Assembly: GCA_029721435.1 (NCBI GenBank)
Contig: CM056580.1
Coordinates: 76,037,367 to 76,101,366, forward strand
Length of the DNA stretch: 64,000 nucleotides
Direction: 5' to 3'
Source of the DNA: Gymnothorax reevesii
Lineage: Eukaryota; Chordata; Actinopteri; Anguilliformes; Muraenidae
The notes below the pieces were generated by a model, which ran no database searches, had not been told where the DNA came from, and saw only the letters and a program-made list of their open reading frames with translations. The first letter of the stretch is position 1; each line of letters starts with the position of its first letter. Positions 28,201 to 40,200 of the stretch are shown in pieces. The position numbers were made by a program, and so were the translations under genes.

Positions 28201-31200
28201 TTTTTCAGCTGTATTTTCATGGCTGCTCTGCATGACCCCAAAATGAAATCAACAGGCTTTTTAGGAATTATTTTTTTGGTATAATTATATATGTTCACAA
28301 GTATATATGTTTGGGTTCTTTAATCTTCCAGAGTAAGGACACTGCCAAATGGTGAGGGAGCTGCCTGAAATAACAGGACACTGATAGCTGCTGTTGACCA
28401 AGGGTGACTGTGCACGCCGGGGGTGGACGGGCATGCCAGGGCATTTCACCACAATTTAATTTACGCAGCACAAACATGGGCAATAGTTGCTTCCATAAGC
28501 TCATGCAAGCACAGATATTCATGAACTAACACATGAACATATTTTTGTTCACAGTAATTAGTTCTTCTGAACTGGTCCAGATCCTTTCCTCCGGCAGTCA
28601 GACATTTGCATATTTTTGGGGGACAATCAGAACGACTGAAGGTGACTTCAGGGTGAAAAAATCTTTTTTTTTTTAATTTTGAAAATTTCTATATTTTTGA
28701 TTTTCACATAAAATAAATAAAGGAATGCAGAGAGATGCCAGTAAACACAAAGAATCTATTTTTTTTCCTCTGCCTCAATTGCTAATTGTGACATTAAGCG
28801 CAAATTACCAAAAATCACAATTTTGACTGATTTTCAACCTTGTGGCATTCATCAAATAATTAATAGTCATCATTTGAAATTTGGACTGAAGTTGTATCTG
28901 TTGGAGATCTATAAAATCACATAGGATTTTATAGACAGGTGCATCCCTTGGGGGTTACTTTTGAAAATGAAGCAAGTTGATGACAGAAATTTTCATTTTG
29001 GTTACATGACAGAGCTTATTAAATATTCAAAAATATTCCAAAAAAAGTCCTACATCATTTCATAGAACTATCTTAAACCTTTCATATGAGACTATTTTGA
29101 GTACAATCCCAATTCCAAAATAGTTGGGACGAATTGTAAATTGTGAATAAAATCAAAATGCAATGACTCTCAGATCGCATGAGCCAATATGTAATTTACA
29201 ATAGAATATAGATAACATTTCAAATGTTGAAACTGAGACATTTTACATTTTATCCATAAAATGAGCTTTTTCAAATTTTCTGGCTGAAACAGATCTCAAA
29301 AAAGTTTGGGGACAGGCAAAAAAGCAATTAATATACAAAAGGTGAAAGAACATTTAGCAAGTAATTAAGTTAACTGGCATCAGGTGTGTAACATGATTGG
29401 CTACAAAAGGGATGTCTCAGAGAGGCTGAGTCTCTCAGAAGTAAAGATGGCCAGAGGCTCTCCAACCTGTGAAGTCTTGCATTAAAAAAAATTGTGGAAT
29501 ACATGCTCCTCAATGTCAAATTGCAAAGGCTTTGAAGGTCTCATCATCGGCAGTGCATGCCATCATCAAAAGACTCAGAGAAACTGGAAAAATCTCTGTG
29601 CATAAGGGACAAGGCTGAAGACCCTCCGGCCCTCAGATGCTACTGCATCACTCACCGGCAAGATTCTGTCATTGACATGACTAAATGGGCCCAGGATTAC
29701 TTCAAGAAACCACTGTCTGTAAAAACAGTCCGCCGTGCCATCCACTGATGCCACCTAAAACTCTATCATGCAAAAATGAGGCCATTGTTGAGCATGATCT
29801 ACAAAACCCAAAACCAGTAAAGTTGGCACGTTATGTAAATCGTAGATAAAAACAGAATACAATAATTTGCAAATCCTTTTCAACTTATATTCAATTGAAT
29901 ACACTGCAAAGACAAGATGTTTAATGTTCAAACTGAGAAACTTTTTTTTTTTTTTGCAAATAATCATTAACTTAGAATTTAAAGGCAGCAACACATTGCA
30001 AAAAAGTAGGCACAGGGGCCTTTTTACCACTGTGTTACATCGCCTTTCCTTTTAACGACACTCAGTAAACGTTTGGGAACTGAGGAGACCAATTTTTGAA
30101 GCTTTTCAGGTGGAACTCTTTCCTATTTTTGCTTGATGTACAGCTTAAGTTGTTCAACAGTCCGGGGTCTCCGTTGTCGTATTTTACGCTTCATAATGCG
30201 CCACACATTTTCAATGGGAGACAGGTCTGGACTACAGGCAGGCCAGTCTAGTACCCGCACTCTTTTACAACGGAGCCATGCTGTTGTAACACGTGCAGAA
30301 TGTGGCTTGGCATTGTCTTGTTGAAATAAGCAGGGGCGTCCATGAAAAAGACGTTGCTTGGATGGCAACATATGTTGCTCCAAAACCTCTGTGTACCTTT
30401 CAGCATTAATTGTGCCTTCACATATGTGTAAGTTGCCCATGCCTTGGGCACTAATACACCCCCATACCATCACAGATGCTGGCTTTTGAACTTTGCGCCT
30501 ATAACAGTCCGGATGGTTCTTTTCCTCTTTGCTCCGGAGGACACGACGTCCAGAGTTTCCAAAAACAATTTGAAATGAGGACTCGTCAGACCACAGAACA
30601 CTTTTCCACTTTGCATCAGTCCATCTTAGATGAGCTTGAGCCCAGCGAAGCCGGCGGCATTTCTGGGTGCTGTTGATAAATGGCTTTCGCTTTGCATTGT
30701 AGAGTTTTCACTTGCACTTGCAGATGTAGCGACGAACTGTAGTTACTGACAGTGGTTCTCTGAAGTGTTCTTGAGCCCATGTGGTGATGTCCTTTACACA
30801 CTGATGTCGGTTTTTGATGCAGTACCGCCTGAGGGATCGAAGGTCACGGCCATTCATGGTTGGTTTTCGGCCTTGTCACTTACACGCAGTGATTTCTCCA
30901 GATTCTCTGAACCTTTGACGATATTACGGACTGTAGATGATGAAATCCCTAAATTTCTTGCAATAGCCCGTTGAGGAATGTTGTTTTTAAACTGTTCGAC
31001 AAAATCAGCTCACGCATTTGTTCACTAAGTGGTGACCCTCGCCCCATCCTTGTTTGTGAATGACTGAGCATTTCAGGGCAGCTGCTTTTATACCCAATCA
31101 TGGCACCCAGCTGTTCCCAATTAGCCTGTTCACCTGTGGGATGTTCCAAATAAGTGTTTGATGAGAATTACTCAACTCTCTGTCTTTTTTGCCACTTGTG

Positions 31201-34200
31201 CCAGCTTTTTTGAAACATGTTGCAGGCATCAAATTCCAAATGAGCTAGTATTTGCAAAAAATTACAAAGTTTACCTGTTCAAACATTAAGTAACTTGTCT
31301 TTGCAGTGTATTCAATTGAATATAGGTTGAAAAGGATTTGCAAATCATTGTATTCTGTTTTCATTTACGACTTACACAACGTGCCAACTTCACTGGTTTT
31401 GGGTTTTGTAGAACCACTGCCGTGTTCTGTGGGTTAAGGCTCATTTAAAATGGAATGTAGCAAAGTGTCCTGAGGTCTGACGAGTCCAAATTTAACATTC
31501 TTGTTGGAAATCATGGGCATCGTGTCCTCTGGGTCAAAGAGGAGAAAGACCACCCCTCCTTTTATCGGCGTTCAATTCAAAAGCCAGCAAACTCTCCAGC
31601 AGCTGGAAGTCTCTATTAAACAAGAGTGGGATCGAATTCCAATGGCTAAACTCAAGAAACTTGTCTCCTCAATGCCCAGACGCCTCCACTCTGTGTTAAA
31701 AAGAAGAAGGGATGCTACACCATGGTAAACAGGCCCCAGTCCCAACTTTTTTGAGAACTGTAGCAGATCTCAAATTTGAAACAAGCTCGTTTTATGGATA
31801 AAATTGAAAAGATTTCTCAGTTTCAACATTTGCAATCTTATCTCTGTTCTATTGTGAATAAAATACTGGCAGGTGTGATTTGAAAGTCATTGCGTTTTGA
31901 TTTTATACACAATTTACACTTTGTCCCAACTATTTCGGAATGTTGTAAAATCTGACCATGGGTGATTGAAATATACTCAGCCAAAATGAAAACTTCTCAC
32001 TCGTTTGGAGGTCGATAAGTTGAACATACAAGAGATGAGGTTTTAAATAATGATTTTATTTAATTCTGTACTCATTGGTGTATCATAAAAATAATGTCCA
32101 TAATGTAACCAGTTCCAGCGGAAATGCTACGGAAATGTCCAAGAGTAAAAATGGTTAAAACTTGAATAAGAAAAAAAAAAAGTTAAAACTTGAATAAGAG
32201 CAGTGCGCAGGCGATTAGGTATGGTTTGGGCAGTCACATGACCTCTAAACAATTAATTCCTAGTGGACGTTGCAGTGACAAATCAATTATGCAAATGACG
32301 TAAGACATTTTGTCGGTCTTCTGCTTTTGACGTCACACGTGGGCCACCAGAACGAGGTCGGTCAACTGTGGAGCCAGTTTGTTGGAGACGTGTCCGAAGA
32401 TCATGAATAGTCCTTTGACTGCATCCCATAACCCTTGCAACGTCAGTGATGGACGTTTCCGTAGTCAGCATGCCAATGGCACGTTCACGCTGAATGTTTG
32501 ACAGCCATGGCATTGAAAATCAACAAATAATTAACAGTAAAAACTTGTTTTTCCGAGTTGTCACTCTAATGTGCTAACGTGAGCTCAGCTGCACATCTCT
32601 CATATGGTCACGTGACTAGTTACATGAGAAAACATGGTTTTAGCTTAAAGTACACTCGCACGTGCTACGTACCTGTGCACGTCGGAGTTGATGTGTGTCA
32701 TGATGTCTTTGACAACACATTGACCCCTAGTGATAATAAAAACTCTTTTATTAAAAGTTTCAAGAAAATATTTACAAATTTATCACTGAGAAGTTTCTTT
32801 TTTGACTCAGTATATCAGAGCCACAAAATATTTTCAGATTTTATCATTAAAGTGCCATTTCCATGGCAACCACGTAAATTTTTTATCAAAATACTACATT
32901 TGATGAGGTTAAAATCATGTTGAGTATGTTTATTTCTTTTTTTTTTTACATTATTATGGTTATTTCTACACTTTACCCTGAAAACTCCATAAACGGCATC
33001 GAAAGTCGATTCTCAGAATGTCCAATGAATATCCAATGTTTACAAACAAATCAATCAATGTTTACAAACAAATCACTTGCTTTTGCTGACATCTTGCATT
33101 GTCACATGACCAATTTCATTCATAAACCAAAGTTTTCTGTACATGCGAAGATAAGCCTTCTATTTCAGTTTGTTTGCAAAGGTGCGGCTCGCTGATTGGT
33201 CGGTAAAAAAAAAATAATGGGAATCGACTTTAGATGCCCTTTAAAGATATAGAAGCCCTTCCTTTGATTAGTCTTCAGTCCACAATATGGCATGCACATG
33301 ATGTCTGAGATACCAGAATTCTGAATAGCCTCCAGTTTCGAAACATCATCAGTGAGCAGAGCTGGATCCAGGCTAAAGAAAAAACAATGTTCTTGACACT
33401 GATAGGGCCTGAATTCAATTAGGGGTTTGTGTACTGAGGGAAGAACATCACATAATCATAAGGCAGATGTAACAGAGTCTAAGACTCATATCCTGGCAAT
33501 CTGGTAACTGAAGCTGACAACCAAAAGCCACTCTTAAAAGTCAGGGGAGCTGGTAGCTTGCGGTTGGATGGGGAGGGAGGGATGTGCTCATGTCAAGCTA
33601 CTTCATCGCTGGACACTTTTTAAGTCAATGCTTTGCCAAATAGGAAACAACTTTTATAGAAAGAGGAACTGGCCGAGTCAGCAATGTTAAGTAACGATCA
33701 GACAATAGAGTCGACGAGCCACGCCAATCTCAGGCAGATTCAGAGCCAATTAGCATCATAGCTATGCCTCATATCACATATGCCTCACCTAACCCATGGA
33801 TATGCCCCTCCTTGTTTGTGGATGTTTTTTCTTCTTGTTTAGGTTTTATACACTTATTTTTGGTGCACCGGATTCATGCACGACAGACAGATAACATGTT
33901 CAACTAAATTATTTCATGATATTCCGAGAAGCTTTTCAGAGATACTGGCAGAATTCCTAAAATGACAGTTAGCAAATTGAAATGATTTAAGGTCATTTTT
34001 ACCATGCCCTGATAAACATGTATCTGGGCATAAGATGGAGATATTTGGAAGCTCAATAAATCATACTAATTATGTAGCATCAAAATGGATGACTAAATAC
34101 ACAATGCACCTCTGGGAATCTGTGTCCTAAGGCCACAAAGATATGAAATTATCAAGCAAGGGATCCATGGCAGTATGATCTCAGAAAAAAAATGCTACTG

Positions 34201-37200
34201 TACTGCTGATATAAAGTTACAGATACTTTTAGCATGTTTTAAAACCTTTTTGAATATGTAAAACCAATATCATGACTTATGACATGACCAAGAGCCAATT
34301 TAAAATGTTTGCAGTATATTGGTATTTGTGAAAAGTATGAATATTTATTATCTCTAATTGGGGTAAGTATACTTCACTAGTTTTTTTCAGCTGGCTATAC
34401 TATCATACTTCCATTTGCCTGAAAGCATTCGCAGTTGCAGTTGAGTTTTAGCTTTCCCCAGTAGTTGGAAAAGAATGTTGCTGTTTAAACCCTTTGAGCG
34501 CTATATGCAGCTATTGTTGCACAATGATGTAAGATATCAAAATCAGTTGCATGCAAATCAACCTATCATGCAGCAAACAACTTAGTGACTTGTTTCAAAC
34601 AAGTCGCCAACTGGCTTTCAACAGCACAAAATAATGAAATCTTTATTTTTTTAAATTTATTTTAGCGCTCTAAGGTTTCATTTGGCTCGATACAGCCTTT
34701 TGACCAACAGCAACGCTGTAATGTAGATGCAAATCACACTGATACTGTAATCACAAATAGACATGGTGATAGTGTGCGCTAACAGGTCCACCAAGTGTGT
34801 GGAGATCAATTAAGCCAGTTGTCACCACCCCTGGATCGGTACATGGATCTGTGAGTTCCCAATTTTCTGAAACACCTGCACTTAACGAGTCTTAATGCAC
34901 GGAACAGTACAAAAATTTACATATCATTACGAGCTTAAAAGAAATGCAGCTCCTAAACGGCTAGATTTTAATGTCATTTTTGCGATGACATCATGTTCAT
35001 AGTTTTTGCACCATTCTTTGGTTGTGTTTTTTTGTTTTTATGGTAAAATTTTTGCATTCACTAAGAGGTCCAAAACAGGGCCAGAGGGGAAGATCATGAA
35101 TGCCAGATACATTACAAGCTTGCCACACAGCATTCTGGTGCTCAAAGCACATTGCAGACACAGGCTGCAGCTCCAAAGCTTTAAGACAAGACAGAAATAG
35201 TACACATTTGTATTTTTTACTCGTCATGTTATGCCAATTTAATAACATAGAACATAGCAGGGACAATCCTGTTGCCAGGGGTTCAAAAGCATCTCATGAT
35301 TTGGGAAATCGTGGGGTAAAGAACCAGGATGTTGGAAAAAGTTGAATGCATTTTGCTAATTGTGATGTGAGTGCCCTTATGAAAATCCAAACTCAGATCA
35401 AGAAGCCACTAAAAGAGTCGGCTTGCTCAAGCAATGTAGGCTCAGGCCTAAAAACTAAAACCAATAAGCAACAGCCTGAGGAATCTGCAGAAAATAACAC
35501 TCCCCTACCCCTCCTTCTAGGTTTGGAACTGCCCCACTGAAAGAGCTTGAGGGTCCTTCAGTTTTGTACAACTCCCCGGCACCCCCCACCGTTCTTGTTT
35601 AGCTTCACAAAAACATGTAAGTATGAAATACTACGTGAGACTAACCTGTGTGAAAATTGCAAGAGTAGAGTCATAACAGAAGCATGCATCTGCCCGAAGA
35701 CGAGCCAAGCTTTGACAGGTAATACCAGTTTTTGCTAACAGGACACAAGAAAGGCATGCATGGTGGTAAAACCTTTAAGCTTTTGAAAATCATGATATAG
35801 CATGACCCAATGCAATCCTAGTAGATTCTGCAAGTAGCCTACAATAAAATAATTAGAAATCCACCAGGCCATCAATTTTAATGCAATAAATCTCCTTTGG
35901 TTAGTATATTTTAAAGAATATTATAGGATACCCAAAATTGCCTAACATTTCTCTTAAGTAAACTGCCAAAGATTTCAATATCATGAGTCATTCACTAGTG
36001 GCCCACATAATGGTCTCACCTGACTTAACCCTTTCACCCCCATCAGTGCCCAGTTATCAATACCATTTCTCCCCATGGCCTTTGTTGACATTCTAACTAA
36101 ATTTCTGGCAGTCTGTTCTTATTCCTGATTGTCAAAAGAAACATAACAAAAAGAGTGCCATATTGGGGCACTATTGGGAAACAATGCCAGTCACACAAGA
36201 GCGCCATATGGAACTACTGTGGGTGAAAGGGTTAACTGGAAATTGGTCAGAGCCATTTAAACACAAAAATGAAGTTGTCGCTTTTTTTTTTTTTTTTTTT
36301 TAGACAAGTGTTAAAAAAGTGTGGTTTGGTGCCAAACTGAAATTACTTTCTGTTATTTTTTGTCTCATGGCATAATAAATCACCCACTTAACTAGGTTTA
36401 TTTTACAGGTATTTCAACAATAGCAGATAGATTGAGTCATACAGCCTAAACAAACAAAGATTACTTTCAGTCATGCACAGAGCACTATACCAGCTTTAAG
36501 CAACAAGAAACTACAATGTGTAATACCGACGAACAGATAGAGGGAAATCTTTTGAGGCCTAATTTTGATAACCCACTCAGCCTTTCATGTTTAAAAACTG
36601 AAAACAATAATCATTGCTGTGTAGTTAATGAGGGGGAAAAAATGGATCACCCTTTCCCATACATAAAAATGTTTTGGATACAGGTCTACCCCTTTATTAA
36701 GTGTACTACTGACTTAAGATCAGTGGATTTTCAGAACAGTATTTGCTAACTTACATTCTAGTTCCACTGAACAGTGTTAAGAAATAGTAACATGGCCATT
36801 AACGTGGCTTCAAATCTCTCGAGTTATTCGAAAGTTATTTGCTACCAGCGTAGATGACCTGCAGCTCTCAAATTCATGAATGCATGACCTTCCACAAATG
36901 TAGACGGCCTCTCTCTTTCCCAGGGAACAGAGTATAGTGCGAGCTACCATCAGTGAGCTCCCCCCGTGGGATAACGGCAGTTATACCCTCAACTGTCCGC
37001 GTCAGTGGCCACACTGCAGTTGCTCGAATGATCTGATATCTGAAGCATTAAACGGATGAAGAACAGGAATTGTACGCAGTATTTTACTTAATCAAAGATG
37101 AAGCCAATGTCCACACTAATGCTCCAGTGCCCAGACTAAGACACCTGGAGCAGCTGCTGGAAACACTGTGGTCGAGTTCAACACAAAACGTGATGCAAAT

Positions 37201-40200
37201 GCGCAATGCAGCTTTACGTCAGAAGACAAACAGCTTGTCTGACTGAGAAGAACAAAAACAAAGGCAGTGCGTTTATAATGAATACAATCTGTCTTCCTGA
37301 GGTCAGGCCATTTGAGTCAGTACTGAAAACCACTGTTACTGGCAGACAATGGCAGCTGGAGAAACAAGATTAAAATGACTCTGTCCTGAAATTTGTGTTC
37401 ATTTTCTCTCAATAAGCATTGTCCTGTTTACCATAGTGACAAAGTTTAGTACATTTGAGATTTTTACTCATGAATAAGCATGCTCTCAACCTGTAACATT
37501 TAAACTTGGTTCTGTGAGACCTCTGTGTCAGCTGGTTTTTGTTCCAATCACAACTGCAATCACAGAATTTTAACATACTGTTCATTTTCCATAATTATAT
37601 TTTGAGGGACTATTAACCCTCTTAAACTCCAATATGACAAAAATGCCTATAATTGCTTGATAAATAAAAGCACAACAGCATAAAGTTTAATTGACTATGA
37701 AATTCAAGGTTGTAGAGAATCAGTTTGCAGTGAACTAGATTTCTACAGGAAGGTGCTTAATTTCTTTCAAAATGTTTTGCCTGAAACTTAACACAAAAAT
37801 AACAAAACAGGCTTGACTCATAATTTGCTTCGTCTTTGAATTCCCCATTGTCAAGTAAATGGTTAGTTTTAATAAGTGTCAACAATTTCACCAATTATAT
37901 GCAAATAGATTTGTTAATAGATTTGTCATGGCATTTAATTTTTTCCTTGCCTCTTAGTGCTATAAAAAGACATTTGTAAATTGCATTATAGTATATGGAA
38001 ACACAAGTGGAAACGCAACATCTAATTTTTTTAATCATAGCTGATTTTTTTGAAGCCATCAAAATTACCACAGAGGAAATATAGTGGTATGAAGGTTAAA
38101 AGCTGGAATTTGTGCAAGTCTGGGTTCAAACCCAGTTTGTGTGTCCGTCAGGGGATCACATTTCAAAAACACAACTTTGCCGTGTCATTAGCAGAAGGTT
38201 GAATGCATCACTTGAATGACATGCAAGAGCAATGCAAATCATCAGACACATTAAAGGCACAGTGGCTCATCCCCATCAGCATCAGTGACAGAATGCCACA
38301 GCTTACAGAACGGCAGAGGGAGCGAGTTTTGGGGAAGCTGCTTAGAACATCTCAATGTGAGGTTGCCCGCCAGTTCAGGGTCAGTCCATCCACCATCAAC
38401 AGACTGGAGCATCGCTACCAACAGACAGGAAGCGTTTGCGACCGGTCCTGACCAGGACAACTTCCGGTTATGAAGGCACGGCAGCACCGACACATCCAGA
38501 GGATGCATCTGAGGAATTGGTTCCAAACAGTAACAGACACGGCTTGGAACATGATAGGATGCCACGGACGCCCCATCCATGCCATGACTGTGATTCGCCG
38601 ACCGAGCTGTGGGGTTAAGGTGCCGGAGGCGGTATCAAGGCAACATCATGACACAACGTCACAGAGACAACAGACTGCGGTTCTCTCGATGTCATCATCT
38701 TCGGCCGCGATGAGTCCTCCATTGTTGGGTTTTTCAGACGAATCAAGGTTCTGTGTGTCATTTGCCGACTGCTGACAACGGGTGTACAGGAGGCAATATG
38801 AATGTCATCGAGACAGGAGTGATCTAGAGAGAAATGGGTTTGGTAGGGGTAGTGTGATGGTCTGGGCTGCCATTAATGTGAGATTTCAGAGTGAACTTGT
38901 GATTCGTGGAGGTGTTACGGCACAGCTATATGTGGATGAGATTTTAAGACCGGGGCAGTGCCGTGCCTACGGGGTGTATCCAGGCGTATTTTGCAATTTC
39001 GTGCCAGCCCGGCGCAAGTACTCCTCTGTCCCACCTCCGTCCCTCCTGCCAGCGCAAGTGGCAAAGAGGGAGGTTAGAAGGCGTCAGTGGGTTTAACACA
39101 GCCAAGTCAAATCTTCACCAATCAATGAGCTCCTCTCCTCACCTTTGAAATTGGAATAAAGAAGCCTCTGTACTATATCTGCATGATGCATGAATGTTGC
39201 ATTTTACTTTGCTGCTTCAGGCATGTTTTCTGCACCACTTATGTCTATATTAAGCATTACGAATATGAGTTAGCTGGCTAGCTAGGGCATTCACAAATTA
39301 TTACCATTAGCGAACTTGAATGGAATTTCAAAACAAAACTACGTCAGATCATTCTTATGAAGTCAGAATGAAATATGACGGTTTTTCATTTATTTCTTCT
39401 GCCTGCATTATTGGGAAGAGAAATGATGGATAGTGTGTTCCTATTATTACACCCTGTTGCTGCTTAAAATTTTGGGAATAACACGCATGGACAACAATGC
39501 AAGATACACAACACATTTATCTTCAATATGTGATCTTAACTCAGTACGAGATCATAGCAATCAGGCTGTACTCCTTTCCCCCACTAAAAACGATAAAAGA
39601 AATTAGAGCACCAGTTCTCCAACCACTATTGAACAACCATGGAGAACAACGATTGCCGGAGTTCCAGCACAACAACACCCAAACTCATACTGCACGCCTC
39701 ACCAGAGACTTCCTCCATGGAGCAGGGATTGATGTTCACCCTTAGCCATTCACTTCACGTGATCTTAACCCCATTGAACACATGTGGGATGAACTGGGTC
39801 GTCATGTGCACCAGCGTTAATGTCAACCACGCAATGTTGCCGAATTGATGGCAGCACTGCAGGAGGAGTGGAGGAACATTCCCAAGCAGCTGTGTGATGT
39901 TTGTGTGAATCGATGCCTCGCCATTTACGCACGTGTGCAAGCACAGGGAGGACACTGACAGTTTGTGGAGGGTCTGTGCATTCACAATGGAATATTGGAA
40001 ACATTTTTTGAGATAATGCGATGAAACTTTACAGTGTTATGAACAATGAAAATATTTTCTATTCGTATTAATATTGAATTGAAAAACATTGGTCGTATCT
40101 TCTTTTTAGTCATTGAATGTGAGTGTTGCTTTTCACTGTGTGTCATTATGCAATACATTGCTGCAGAAAGCATCTACTCCCTGCCTGATTTGTTCTAGTT

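Larger units (their letters stand above)
29104..31945 (+). mobile_element. Tc1/mariner element interrupted by a second Tc1 (29802-31408)
   Basis: Terminal repeats pair end to end: CAATCCCAATTCCAAAATAG at the left, TATTTCGGAATGTTG at the right, each next to a TA dinucleotide (29102-29103 and 31946-31947). The interior is split by the inserted element; without it the host is about 1.23 kb. The left half carries transposase N-terminal blocks, including SVIDMTKWAQDYFKKPLSVK and TVRRAIH at 29557-29748. The right half holds the C-terminal part at 31501-31728. The central catalytic region between GVQFKSQ and QTLQQLE is deleted. Confidence 0.85.
37981..40155 (+). mobile_element. Tc1-like transposon with ~640-bp foreign insertion
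   Basis: The left end (ATTGCATTATAG..., with GTGGAAACGCAACATC) and the right end (AGTGTTGCTTTTCACTGTG ... TTATGCAAT) form imperfect inverted repeats. Between them a broken transposase can be followed on the plus strand. It is interrupted between about 38955 and 39605 by unrelated sequence. Removing this gives about 1.5 kb, a normal Tc1 size. Confidence 0.75.

Noticed and set aside
37613..37632. piggyBac-like end (TTAACCCTCTTAAACTCC)
   Set aside because: No matching inverted end or second TTAA with GGG was found downstream. A lone end is not enough to call an element.
38120..38135. tRNA gene
   Set aside because: Only a B-box-like hairpin with a short loop; no acceptor stem, anticodon arm or A box.
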